Shown one piece after another: positions 26,223 to 36,014 of a stretch of DNA of 64,000 nucleotides. The DNA is from JAUIIK01 sp041390865 (lineage in GTDB: Bacteria > Chloroflexota > Chloroflexia > Thermomicrobiales > CFX8). The notes beneath the pieces are model-generated. The model ran no database searches. It saw nothing but the letters and a program-made list of their open reading frames with translations, and was not told the DNA's origin. Made by a program: the position numbers and the translations under genes. The stretch lies in the NCBI GenBank assembly GCA_041390865.1, contig JAWKPC010000002.1, positions 248,001 to 312,000 on the forward strand, written 5' to 3'. Numbering within the stretch: the first letter of the stretch is position 1; each line of letters begins with the position of its first letter.

Positions 26223-29200
26223 TCACGCATGCTGGCCGGCCGGCATTTGCGGCGTCGTCCCGCTCCCTCCGTGGCCCTTATCGAAGCGGTCCTTGTAGTG
26301 CTGGTAGATGTAGGAGCTAACCAGCAGCAGGATGCCAAGGCCGATGAAGGACAGCACCCGGTACGAGGTGTCGAGGGACGCCAGATCGACGATAAAGACT
26401 TTGATCGTTGCGAGTGCCAGCAGCGCGAGTCCGAAGATCCGCACGGGTGGGCCAAACCGCAGGATACCGGCAGCAAACGCCGTACCACCAAGGGTGGCCC
26501 AGAGGATCGACAGGGCGACCTGTGCCTGCTTCTGGAGCGTTGCGAGGGTGATGGCAGCGTCCCCGACCCGGCTCTGGAATTCATCGACGACGGCGACGGA
26601 GAGGAGGTAGACCACCAGGGCTCCAGCCAGAGCCATGATCCAGCGGACTGTCTCCGATCGTTGACGGTAGAGCCAGGCCGTCAGACCGAGAGCGATGATC
26701 ATCGCGCCGATGGCCGCAGTCGCTCCACTCCAGAGCAGCGGGTGATCGATCGCAACCGAGTCGCGAACAACCAGGCGCGTCAGGGGTGCGATGGAGTAGA
26801 CGATGAATAGCAGTCCGCCGCCGAGCAACGTACCTGCTGATGCCAGGTAGGCTTTCTGTCCCGCTGGCTCCCGCTGGCTCAGGAGTACCAGACCGATGGC
26901 CAGGGCGGACCACATGACGACCACTCCCGCGTGCGAGAGTTCGAAGATCATCAGATAGGCGGCGATGGCGAATGCCGCCACCCGCGTACCCGTGCCAAAC
27001 TGCCAGTGGCGGGTGATGGTCGAAACTACTCCGGCGGCAGCAATCAGGAACATGGCTGCCAGCGTGCGTTCGTCGGTGAAGGGAATATCCGGCAACGCGT
27101 TCGGGTCGATCTCGGACAGCGGCATCTCGAAGGTGAAGGCATGGAGGATCGACAGCACTGCCGCGCCGATTGCGGGGATATAGAGGCCGTTGCTGAAGGT
27201 AGTGACGGCTTCGTCGACCAGCACCGGCCAGCGCTGAAGCGCGATTGCCAGGACGAAGATCGCCGACCAGGTTCCGAGCACAGCCACTCCCGACAGCTCG
27301 AAGGGGATTGCGTACATCGCCAGCGACATGGCGGCGATTGCGAGCGCCACCCGGACAATACGCCTGGTTATCCAGTATCCGGATATCGCGGCCGCAGCCA
27401 GCAGCATTGCCAGGCCCAACCCATCGAGGTTGAGGAACGGCCAGGTGCTCTGAAGGTCATCGCCGACCTGCAGCGCCTCGAGTGGATACTCGAAAAGCGC
27501 AAGGTGGCCGATCGCAAGGGCAGCCGGAATCACCGCGTAGAGACCCACGTGAAGGTGCTGGCGATGGCCATAGATCCAGGCGAGGGCGACTGCTACCGCG
27601 GTCCAGGCCGCGACGACGGCGACTCCCGATAGTTCGTAGGGGACCGCGTACACGATCAGTGAGAGTCCGACGAAGGCAAGCGCGGTTCGGACCTGTGGCA
27701 TAGCAATGAAGTAGCCGGACACGGCCAGGGCCGCCAGGAGGAAGGCTAGAGTGGAGCCATTCGCGTTCAGGAAGGGCCAGCTGCTCTGGAGATCCTCACT
27801 TGCGATCAGACCGAACGGATATTCGAACATCAGGAGGTGAGTGATAGCCAGGATGCCGAGGACGGTTGCGTAGACGCCGGCGAAGCGGTGCTTGCGCAGT
27901 CCGAAGATCCAGGCAAGCGCGGCTGCTTCGGCTGCCCAGCCAACCGGCACGACCGGCCCGCCGAACTGGACGGGAATGGCCATAGTGAATGCGGCAACGC
28001 CGGTGCCGGCCGCCAGCATACCGAAGGGGTGATACTCACCGCGGTCACGGAGGAAGTAGAGGCCGATCAGGCCGTGACCAAGAGCTGCGCCAACCAGGAA
28101 GAGCCCGCGCCACGGTTCGAGATCACCATCGAGAATGACGAATCCCATGCCGACCAGGTAGACGGCATTGATCATCAGTAAGGTGGCCGAGGTCACCCTG
28201 ATGCGCTGGCTCGGAACGCGGAATTCTTCGCCACCAGCCGCGATGGCGTTGAGCGACCAGAAGCCGGTCAGGACGAGCAGGGCGATAGCCGCGTTAATGT
28301 CACTGACCAGGAGATCGCTCACTTGAGGAACTGCAAGGAAGTAGGCGAGCGGTGGCAGCCAGCGCCAGGTCTGGAAGAGGGCGATGCTCGTCGTGCCGAT
28401 CAGGATAGTGCCAACGAAGAAGGCTGTCGGTAAATCGGATTGCGCTCCGAGGAGCGGCGGTGCAACCAGCGCGGCGATCAGACCGTAGCCTGCGACAATC
28501 TGGGAGCTCGCCCGGACTGCGATTACCGCTGCGGCCATCGCGCTGACCAGGATGGCCAGCAGGCCAATAGGCACCGAGACAAGGTCGTAGAGACGCGTCG
28601 CCGCCAGCAACGCGATGTTCATCACGCCAAGGCCGGTTGCCACCATCACATGACCGAAGATGCGTTCGCGCCGCTCGAAGAACCAGGCACCGGTCGACAG
28701 CATGACGGTAGCGGCAGTCATGCCGATGACGATCCGAGCGGATGGCCCGATCCAGCCGCGGCTGAAGGCGAGACTCAGGAAGAAGATAGAGCCGACCAGG
28801 ATGGCGAGGCCGCCGGTCCAGGCCAGCACCCGACCGCTGAGGAGATCTTCGAGATCGAACTCCGTGCGCTCTCGTTCAGGGAGCGGCGGGAAGAGCGGTT
28901 CGACCGGTTGCCAAACCTGTTCGGGGACGGCAATGATCTCGGGAACGATTGGCTCTTCTACGGAAGCAGGCTCAGGGATGCTGACGCCCAGGGGAATCAG
29001 CACCGGCTCCACCGGTGCAGGCGGTTCAGCGATGATCGGGGTAACGGGAACGGCGACCGGTTCGGGGGTTTCTGATACGGACGGTGCGGTTTCGATCCCG
29101 GGAACGCGTTCTTCGACCAGCCGCAGGCGCTGATCGAGATCGCTTACTGTATTTTCGATGTACTGCAACTGCGTCTGGATCTGACCAATTGTCCGGGCAG

Positions 29201-29390
29201 ACAATACTGAGATACCGGCCCGCGCTCGTTCCTGTTCGAGAAGTCTCTGATAGGGGATCCCGGTGCTCTGCGATCGTCGCTCCAGTTCTTGCTGGAGAGC
29301 GGTGCGAGGCCGTCCGCAGTTCGCACAGAAGTCGGCTGTGGACGGAACTTGATGACCGCAGGTGGGACAGATAACGGTGTTCATGGCCAT
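26223..29390 (-). CDS. DUF2339 giant membrane protein with N-terminal zinc ribbon
   Basis: About 1055 residues from ATG 29390 (MAMNTVICPTCGHQVP); an open frame extends 30 codons further but the zinc ribbon is the natural N-terminus. CPTC and CANC form a zinc ribbon, then a coiled coil (IGQIQTQLQYIENTVSDLDQRLRLVEER), a Pro/Glu-rich linker, and about 25 or more transmembrane helices typical of DUF2339. Internal repeats of about 130 residues are visible: MFEYPFGL.., LFEYPLEAL.. and TFEMPLSE.., the first two each followed by DLQSSWPFLN or DLQSTWPFLN. The C-terminus (ILRFGPPVRIFGLALLALATIKVFIVDLASLDTSYRVLSFIGLG) is the best conserved family part. Function is not established; envelope transport or polymer handling is possible. 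Confidence 0.85.
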   Translation of the reverse strand: MAMNTVICPTCGHQVPSTADFCANCGRPRTALQQELERRSQSTGIPYQRLLEQERARAGISVLSARTIGQIQTQLQYIENTVSDLDQRLRLVEERVPGIETAPSVSETPEPVAVPVTPIIAEPPAPVEPVLIPLGVSIPEPASVEEPIVPEIIAVPEQVWQPVEPLFPPLPERERTEFDLEDLLSGRVLAWTGGLAILVGSIFFLSLAFSRGWIGPSARIVIGMTAATVMLSTGAWFFERRERIFGHVMVATGLGVMNIALLAATRLYDLVSVPIGLLAILVSAMAAAVIAVRASSQIVAGYGLIAALVAPPLLGAQSDLPTAFFVGTILIGTTSIALFQTWRWLPPLAYFLAVPQVSDLLVSDINAAIALLVLTGFWSLNAIAAGGEEFRVPSQRIRVTSATLLMINAVYLVGMGFVILDGDLEPWRGLFLVGAALGHGLIGLYFLRDRGEYHPFGMLAAGTGVAAFTMAIPVQFGGPVVPVGWAAEAAALAWIFGLRKHRFAGVYATVLGILAITHLLMFEYPFGLIASEDLQSSWPFLNANGSTLAFLLAALAVSGYFIAMPQVRTALAFVGLSLIVYAVPYELSGVAVVAAWTAVAVALAWIYGHRQHLHVGLYAVIPAALAIGHLALFEYPLEALQVGDDLQSTWPFLNLDGLGLAMLLAAAAISGYWITRRIVRVALAIAAMSLAMYAIPFELSGVAVLGTWSAIFVLAIALQRWPVLVDEAVTTFSNGLYIPAIGAAVLSILHAFTFEMPLSEIDPNALPDIPFTDERTLAAMFLIAAAGVVSTITRHWQFGTGTRVAAFAIAAYLMIFELSHAGVVVMWSALAIGLVLLSQREPAGQKAYLASAGTLLGGGLLFIVYSIAPLTRLVVRDSVAIDHPLLWSGATAAIGAMIIALGLTAWLYRQRSETVRWIMALAGALVVYLLSVAVVDEFQSRVGDAAITLATLQKQAQVALSILWATLGGTAFAAGILRFGPPVRIFGLALLALATIKVFIVDLASLDTSYRVLSFIGLGILLLVSSYIYQHYKDRFDKGHGGSGTTPQMPAGQHA

Positions 29391-29595
29391 GCTCGCGATC
29401 GATTGGAAGAATGTGCCGAAAAGCTCGCTAGCGTTTACTTGCCGTGAGACCACACAGGTGTCAAATCGTGCTTGAATCATCCTCCAGGTTCGGCGACAAT
29501 CGCATTGAATTCAGTCTCAATTCGTTACAGCATCGCTACAATCGACGCCGCAAGCGGCATCGGGTAGAAAGCCAGTAGAAGCGGGATGCCTCGCA

Positions 29596-30498
29596 TTGTC
29601 TCAATCGAAGGCTCTTGATCTCGATAATTCTTCATTCAACGCGGCAGCAAACCTGGCTGCATCGCTGGCAGCCATGGCCCGGTCGATCGGGGGACGCGAC
29701 GAGCGATGGGATGACGCCTGGGCCGTTGATGCTCGCTCTCCTCACCCGTTACCCAACAGCGTCGCATTGCTGAAGCCACTCTCGAATGAGCACATCGGCG
29801 ACCTGGCCGGGCGGATCCGGAGCTTCTTTACGGCCGGTTCCGGCGGCCCGTCGCTTATCTGGAGCTTCTGGCCGGCGAGCGATGAAGACGCCAACGCGTT
29901 TGCATCCTATGGCTTCATGAGCGTACCCGGGCCGCCGCTGATGTACAGGCCGGCCGGAGCGCCCGAGATCAGCTACCCGCCGGAACTCGATATCGTCGAA
30001 GTGCACGATGACGCGACGGTTCTTGACTTCGAGACCACCTTCGTCGAGGCCTATCCTGTTCCCGAGATGCAGCCCTTCCAGCCCGGCAGGATCGTATCGG
30101 CGAGCGCGCTTGGCGGTCCGTTGCGGCTCTGGGTCGGCTATGTCGATGGCAAGCCGGTCACGACGGCGATCGCCCATGTTGAATTCGATGTCGTTGGCGT
30201 CTACTGGATCTCCACACTGCCCGATGCGCGCGGCCGGGGATACGGCACGGCGATGACCGACATCGCCGCCCGGGCGCAACCCGACCTGCCGGCGGTTCTG
30301 CAATCGAGCGACCTTGGCGGTCCGATCTACGAGCGGATGGGTTTCATCAGCATGGGCAAATCCCGGATGTGGTTCATGCCGAAGATCGCAGAATCTAGAG
30401 GGTGCCTGGAAACGAGGAGAGGCCGTCACACGCGACCGGGTCGAAATTCCCGGATTTCCATGCTGGCGAATGTAGCTCCCTCGACAGGCTCCAAATGA
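29596..30498 (+). CDS. GNAT-family N-acetyltransferase
   Basis: 300 codons from TTG 29596; the first clear ATG is at 29674 and may be the real start. The second half holds the acetyl-CoA site: VYWISTLPDARGRGYGTAMTDIAA (R-G-R-G-Y-G), followed by VLQSSDLGGPIYERMGFISMGKSRMW. The N-terminal half is a divergent GNAT-like module. The last 35 residues (after MPKIAES) are Arg-rich and read into a segment resembling intergenic sequence (CCGGGTCGAAAT also occurs near position 82), so the true C-terminus may have been altered by an insertion. Confidence 0.7.
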   Translation: MSQSKALDLDNSSFNAAANLAASLAAMARSIGGRDERWDDAWAVDARSPHPLPNSVALLKPLSNEHIGDLAGRIRSFFTAGSGGPSLIWSFWPASDEDANAFASYGFMSVPGPPLMYRPAGAPEISYPPELDIVEVHDDATVLDFETTFVEAYPVPEMQPFQPGRIVSASALGGPLRLWVGYVDGKPVTTAIAHVEFDVVGVYWISTLPDARGRGYGTAMTDIAARAQPDLPAVLQSSDLGGPIYERMGFISMGKSRMWFMPKIAESRGCLETRRGRHTRPGRNSRISMLANVAPSTGSK

Positions 30499-30537
30499 CC
30501 GTTCCCTGGTGGATGTCTTCACCATTTTTGACACGCT

Positions 30538-31203
30538 CTAGTCTGTCTGACCCAGGAATTCCTGGGCCAATCGGGGACCGACGGCGACCATGCCGAAGAG
30601 GGCCGAGGTCAGAATCAGCAGCATCAGGTGGTTGGTCTGCTTCAGGTGGGCTTCGACGACCTCATCGCCGAGGACCATGTGGGCCGCGGTGATCGCCAGC
30701 GTGGCCGCGCCGATATAGAGCAGGGCGGGAAAGCGCTTGAAGAGGTCGGCGATCCAGTTGGCCGCAAAGAGCACGATCGGCATCGAGAGCGCGACTCCAA
30801 CAACCAGTAGAAAGATCGAACCTCTGGCGGCTCCGGCGATAGCGAGGACGTTGTCCAGGCTCATCAGGAAATCAGCGATCATGATCGATCCGAGCGCGCT
30901 CCAGAGGGTCGCCGGAGACGTTTGATGCTCGACTTCCGGGTCTCCGCTGAGGAGCCGGATCGTGATCCAGACGAGCAGCAGGCCGCCAAGAGCCTGGAGC
31001 AATGGGACGTTGAGCAGCAAGGTTGCGACGGCGGTCAGGCCGATCCTCAGCACGATCGCGATGACGCCGCCGGCGAGGATCGCGCGTTTGCGCTCGCGGG
31101 GCCGGAGATTGCGAGACGCCATCGCGATCATCAGGGCATTGTCGCCGCTGAGGGTGATATTCAGGATGATGATGCTGACCAGAGATCCGATTGCTGCGAA
31201 CAT
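30538..31203 (-). CDS. TerC/YjbE-family integral membrane protein
   Basis: 221 residues, seven predicted helices. The family signature is visible twice: IIILNITLSGDNALMIAMA and IMIADFLMSLDNVLAIAGAA, each with a helix-buried Asp-Asn pair. Characterised relatives export Mn2+ or are involved in metal homeostasis; others are linked to tellurium resistance. No yybP-ykoY manganese riboswitch was recognised upstream. The gene lies 174 bp downstream of the P-type ATPase, so both may serve ion homeostasis. Confidence 0.85.
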   Translation of the reverse strand: MFAAIGSLVSIIILNITLSGDNALMIAMASRNLRPRERKRAILAGGVIAIVLRIGLTAVATLLLNVPLLQALGGLLLVWITIRLLSGDPEVEHQTSPATLWSALGSIMIADFLMSLDNVLAIAGAARGSIFLLVVGVALSMPIVLFAANWIADLFKRFPALLYIGAATLAITAAHMVLGDEVVEAHLKQTNHLMLLILTSALFGMVAVGPRLAQEFLGQTD

Positions 31204-31377
31204 GTATCGATGCCGGTCCTTCTAGGTGAGCGCCGCGCTATTGCTGTCGAGGATGAATTCCCTGTCACGATGTCATATCGCTTGCTGGATGTGACTGGGA
31301 GACCGAGCCCGTCGCGGCGCCTATTGCTGAAACAACGATATATCCGGCAGCGTGAGAATACGAATCTACGATTTCGT

Positions 31378-34022
31378 TCACTGGCTCATTCGCCTGCGGA
31401 CGCCTTTCTGGATGGCGTCTGCCGCCAGGACCGCCGGTGCGGTGAGCAGTGCGACGCCGAACCCGGCCATAGTCGGCGGGGCGTGCTCGAGCAGATCGGC
31501 TATGAACGGGATGTAGAGGAATCCCAGCGCGAAGATGAGTTCGATGATCACCGCGCCGAAGAGCAACCGGTTGGTTGTCCAACCAAGCGCGCCGGGCCAG
31601 CGAGTCGCGCTGCGGCAGGCAAAGGCGTTCGCACTCTGACCGATGACGACGGCGGTGAACGCTGCCCCGGACGCGGCGAGCAACGTCTGCCCTTCGCCGA
31701 ACGAGTCACCCGGCCGCCACCCAGCCGCCAGAAAGGTCACAAAGAACGCCGCCATCTCCATCAGCGCTTCGACTGGACCGAGCACCCCGAACACGCGGGT
31801 CAGCAGCGGGCGATCGATCAGGTGGCGGGCCTCCGGCTTGCGTTCCAGGACCTCGGCCTCCGGTTGCTCGGCTCCAAGGGCTGTCGCTGACAGCAGATCG
31901 GTTCCGATGTCGAGAAAGAGGATCTGGATGACGCCGAGCGCCAACGGTATCTGGCTGCCCGATAGCGCCCAGAAGACGAACGGGGTCATTTCGGCCACGT
32001 TGTCCGTCAGGTGATAGGTGAGGAAGTGACGGATGTTCGAGAATGTCGCGCGCCCCTGCCGAACAGCTTCGACGATCGTCGCGAAGTTGTCATCCAGCAG
32101 GACAAGGTCGGCAACCTCCCGGGCGACGTCAGTTCCGGACTTTCCCATCGCGATACCGATGTCTGCCTGGCGGAGCGCCGGCCCATCATTGACGCCGTCT
32201 CCGGTCATCGCGACGACATGGCCGCGTGCCTGGAGCGCGAGCGTAATCCGCAGCTTGTCCTCGGGGGCGACTCTGCTGACGACGATCCCATCCCGGTCGA
32301 GCAACGCCCCGAGGACTTCCTGATCCTCGGGCAGGTCCGTTCCATCGACCACCATTGAAGATGGTCGAAGAGCCCGAGTTCGGTAGCGATCGCTTTCGCA
32401 GTACCCGGATGGTCACCGGTCAGCATCGCGATACGGATGCCGGCCTCGCGGCATGACGCGATGACGTCGGCGGCATCGGGGCGTGGCGGGTCCTGTAGTC
32501 CGACGAGACCGAGCAGCTCGAGGTTCGTTTCCAGATCGACCGGCGAGATCACGTGCTCTGATCCGGCGAGCGTGCGGCTTGCGACCGCCAGCACGCGCAA
32601 TCCCCGCTCGGCCATCGCGCCCAGCGCGATGCTCGCGTCCGGCGAATCGCCGCAGAGCGGGAGCACCGTCTCCGGGGCTCCCTTAACCATCAGTCTGTCT
32701 CGGGTCAGGATGGACATGCGCCGCCGCTCGTTGTCGAACGCGGCGATCTGCCGCGTCGGATCGAGACGTTCTTCGGCTTCGATATCGATCTCGACCCGGT
32801 GGGCGAGCGCATGGAGCGCCGCTTCCATGGGATCCCCTTGCGGTACCCAGCTCCCATCCTGCTCGATCACTCTTCCGAGCGAAGCCCGGGCCGCGGTCAG
32901 GGCAAGGTTCCGGACCGCGGAGAGCGCCTCCTCGGTGGCGCTTACGGTGGCGTCCGGTTCGTAGCCTTTGCCGCTGATCGTCGCGGTACCGCCCGGCGTC
33001 CAGACTTCGACGACCGACATCTGGTTCTGGGTCAGCGTTCCGGTCTTGTCGGTACAGATGAAGGTGGTCGAGCCAAGCGTCTCGACGGATTCGAGACGGC
33101 GAACCAGGGCGTTCCGCTCGGCCATCCTCTGCGCGCCGATAGCGAGCGAGAGGGTGACGGTCGGCAATAGTCCTTCCGGCACCAGCGCGACGGTGACGCC
33201 GATCGAGAAGAGCAGGGCATCGCTGGCGGGCGATCCGATCAGTATGGTGGTGAACAGGAACGCGATGCCAACGCTAACGGCGATCGTGGCGATCGTCCGC
33301 ACCAGTCGATGCAGCTCCTGGGCGAGGGGGGTCGGGCGCCGACGCGGAGCTTGTGCGAGCTGGGCGATCGCGGCCAGGCGCGTCGAGCTGCCGATTGCCG
33401 AGACGACGCCCATGCCTTCTCCTTCGACGACGAAGGTTCCGGCATAGGCCGGCTCGCCATCGTCCACCACGAGCGGCACGCTCTCACCGGTGAGCAGTGA
33501 CGTATTGAGGCTGAGCCGGTCTGCGTCAACGAGTTCGAGATCTGCCGAGATTCGGTCGCCCGGCGACAGGACGACGACATCGCCAACGACCAGGTCGCGG
33601 GCATCGATCTCGCGTTCGATACCGTCTCGCCGGACGATTGTCTTGCGCGGCAGGAGATCCCGTAATCGTTCCGCCGCCCGTTCGGCGCGGTATTCCTGGG
33701 CGAATGCGAAGACGCCGTTGACGATGATGATGACGAAGATGGCGATGCCCAACTGAGGCAGCCCGGCCAGGATTGCCAGGCCACCGGCAATCCAGAGCAT
33801 GACCGCGAAGAAGTGCACCATCTGGGCCATGATTTCCCGCCACACCGGCGGCGGCGGCGTGGAGGGAAGCAGGTTCGGTCCATCTCTCGCAAGCCGTGCC
33901 TGCGCTTCCGTGGAGGATAGTCCCGGGTATGTATCGGAGTGAGAAATGATGGGCCTCCCCGATAGGAGACGGGTCGCCGCGGAGCGTCCGCTGCGCTCTC
34001 CGAGCGTTCGACGGCTCGTCAC
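31378..34022 (-). CDS. P-type (P2) cation-transporting ATPase, one-base frameshift near 32350
   Basis: About 880 residues. Ordered motifs: SPGDRISADLELV and LLTGESVPL (actuator), VALVPEGLLPTVTLSLA (ion-binding helix 4), CTDKTGTLTQN (phosphorylated Asp), MTGDGVNDGPALRQADIGIAMG (hinge), then six C-terminal helices beginning FLDIGTDLLSATALGAEQPE. The DIGTD helix and PEGLLP suggest the Ca2+ or Na+/K+-like P2 group; the ion cannot be fixed. The frame breaks at CTTCAATGG near 32350; reading AAA for AA joins LFDHLQ to MVVDGTDLPEDQ. The first codon is GTG at 34022, and a start a few dozen codons later is possible. Confidence 0.88.
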
Positions 34023-34201
34023 ATCAGTTCGAATGATCGCGCTGGAGAGGCAGCAATCGCATCAACGGACGGGCCGAATTCGTTACAGAGTTGCGACACT
34101 TCTTGAACCAGATCGAGTGGGAGGAGGGCGACGGGCCTGTGCATGCAGATTGCTCAGGGCGGCCGGAGAACTGCTATGATCTGCCGAGACGTACATACCG
34201 G

Positions 34202-34309
34202 AGGGTTTGACTGAACGTGCAAATGACCCTGGAGCGTCGGTAGCGCCGTAAGCGCGTGCGCTAGCCGACTTCGAAGCTGAATCGATCCGGCTCCCGGAAG
34301 AACCGGGAG
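34202..34309 (+). ncRNA. Structured leader upstream of the MFS gene, possible cis-regulatory RNA
   Basis: Three consecutive hairpins: AGGGT/ACCCT (34202-34230), GTCGGTAGCGC pairing with GCGCTAGCCGAC with one bulge (34236-34269), and CTCCCGG/CCGGGAG with an AAGAA loop (34291-34309). They end 69 bases before the MFS start codon. The arrangement resembles a riboswitch or attenuator leader, but it does not match any class I recognise (no TPP, cobalamin, SAM, fluoride, guanidine or Mg motifs). Moderate confidence in structure, low in function. Confidence 0.4.
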
Positions 34310-34378
34310 TCTCATCTTGCCGTGTGAGCGCGACCATGGCATGAGACTGTTCGACAGCGTAGCTTCAGGAGTTTCGGA

Positions 34379-35662
34379 GTGATACGTCAGCTCCCCGCTT
34401 ATCCTATCTATCTACTGATCCAGGGCGTCTTCGGTTTCGGGTTCATCACCTTCGCGACGCTCAGCACCCTCTACCGCATCGAGACGGTCGGCCTGAACCC
34501 GTTCCAGCTCGTGCTGGTCGGAACGGCGCTGGAACTCGCCGCGTTCAGCTTCGAGATCCCGACCGGCATCCTGGCCGATCTCTATAGCCGGCGGCTCTCG
34601 GTGATCGTCGGGATGTTTCTGTTCGGGATCGGCTTCATGTTCGAGGGGCTCCTGCCCTACTTCGTCACGGTCATGATCGCTCAGGTCATCTGGGGCGCGG
34701 GCTGGACCTTCATCAGTGGCGCTCGGGAAGCCTGGATTGCCGACGAGCTGGGCGAGGGAGGCATCGGCAAGGTCTATCTGCGCGGTGCGCAGATCAATCA
34801 GGTCGGGCTGATTCTCGGTGTCCCGCTTGCGGTCGTCCTCGGCAGCGTCAGCCTGGCCTTGCCGATGGTTGTCGGCGGCGCGATCTTCGTCGGGCTCGGC
34901 ATCGTGCTGCTGGTCGTCATGCCGGAGCAGGGCTTCAGTCCTGCGCCGCGTGGGGAACGCACGACGTTCGGCTCGATGGCCGACACGTTCCGGGAAGGGG
35001 TGTCGACGATCCGGGGCCGGCCGGTGCTGATCACGATCATCGTCATCGCGGTGCTCTGGGGCGCGGCTTCCGAGGGCTATGACCGACTCTTCGCCAAGCA
35101 CCTGGTCGACAATTTCTCCTTTCCCGCTTTACCCGCCGGCCCGTTCGACGACGTGGTCGTCTGGTTCGGCCTGATCCAGATCGTCGGCATGGGGATCTCG
35201 ATCGGTGTTGCCGAGATTCTGCGCCGGAAGATCGATACCGACAGCCACTACGCCGTGGCGCGGGCGCTGCTCTTCTCGACGGCGATGGTCGTCGTTTCGC
35301 TGGTCGGGTTCGCCCTGGCCGGGAGCTTCGGACTGGCGATCGGGTTCGTCTGGTCGATCGCCGTCTTCCGGGAGCTTAATTCCCCGCTGACGACCGCCTG
35401 GTTGAACCAGAGCCTTTCGTCGCGCGTGCGGGCAACGGTGATCTCGATGCGGAGCCAGGCTGACGCCTTCGGCCAGATGTTCGTCGGGCCGCTTCTCGGC
35501 CTGATCGCGACCGTCGTCTCGCTACGAGTCAACTTTCTGGTCGCTGCCGCGATCGTCGTGCCGGCGCTGTATCTGTATCTCCGGACGATGCGGAGCGATA
35601 CTCGCCTGGTGACCTCCGGCGACGCAGCGAAAGCTGACTCCAGGGAGGACCGGGCCGCCTGA
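34379..35662 (+). CDS. Major facilitator superfamily transporter
   Basis: 427 residues from GTG 34379 with AGGAG at 34367-34371. Twelve hydrophobic helices are visible. The loop after helix 2 has ADLYSRRLSVIVG, a divergent MFS motif A, and helix 4 to 5 includes SGAREAWIADELGEGGIGKVYLRGAQ, typical of drug-exporter or DHA-like members. The C-terminal half contains LNQSLSSRVRATVISMRSQADAFGQMFVGPLLGLIA. It is probably an exporter of an unknown compound. The RNA structure upstream may control it. Confidence 0.85.
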   Translation: MIRQLPAYPIYLLIQGVFGFGFITFATLSTLYRIETVGLNPFQLVLVGTALELAAFSFEIPTGILADLYSRRLSVIVGMFLFGIGFMFEGLLPYFVTVMIAQVIWGAGWTFISGAREAWIADELGEGGIGKVYLRGAQINQVGLILGVPLAVVLGSVSLALPMVVGGAIFVGLGIVLLVVMPEQGFSPAPRGERTTFGSMADTFREGVSTIRGRPVLITIIVIAVLWGAASEGYDRLFAKHLVDNFSFPALPAGPFDDVVVWFGLIQIVGMGISIGVAEILRRKIDTDSHYAVARALLFSTAMVVVSLVGFALAGSFGLAIGFVWSIAVFRELNSPLTTAWLNQSLSSRVRATVISMRSQADAFGQMFVGPLLGLIATVVSLRVNFLVAAAIVVPALYLYLRTMRSDTRLVTSGDAAKADSREDRAA

Positions 35663-35708
35663 TCCGGGGCTTGCTGTAAGTAGTAGGAAGACGAAGAGGC
35701 TCCCACCC

Positions 35709-35994
35709 CTAACCCCTCCCTCGAATCCAAGAGAGGGGGATCAATCCTGGGGATTGGAGAATAGCGTCTGAAACTCGCCAGCATCGCAAAACCACCCCTC
35801 TCGAAACCAAGCGAGAGGAACCGGTCCAGGAGAGTGGAGAGCAGGGTGGAAACGCATCAGCATCCTGAAAACACCCCTCCCTCGAATTCGAGGGAGGGGA
35901 CGGGGAAGGGAGTTACTCCCAAGATCACCGCCACCTTCAACATCCGAACAACCGCATCGAAAATCCCCTCCCTCCGGACCCGGAGGAGGGGATT
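35709..35994. repeat. Array of four diverged palindromic repeats
   Basis: Four GC-rich palindromes spaced about 80-95 bp apart. They are CCCCTCCCTC/GAGAGGGGG (35713-35739), CCTCTCG/CGAGAGG (35797-35818), a perfect 26-bp palindrome whose left arm is CCCCTCCCTCGAA (35874-35899), and AATCCCCTCC/GGAGGGGATT with an inner CTCCGG stem (35962-35994). Intervening sequence is also similar (GCATCGCAAAACCACCCC versus GCATCCTGAAAACACCCC). The array lies between convergent genes and could end transcription in both directions. Confidence 0.75.
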
Positions 35995-36014
35995 GCTTCG
36001 CTCGGAACTATGGC

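Noticed and set aside
31204..31377. Manganese (yybP-ykoY) riboswitch upstream of TerC
   Set aside because: I looked for the conserved core sequences on the minus strand and did not find them.
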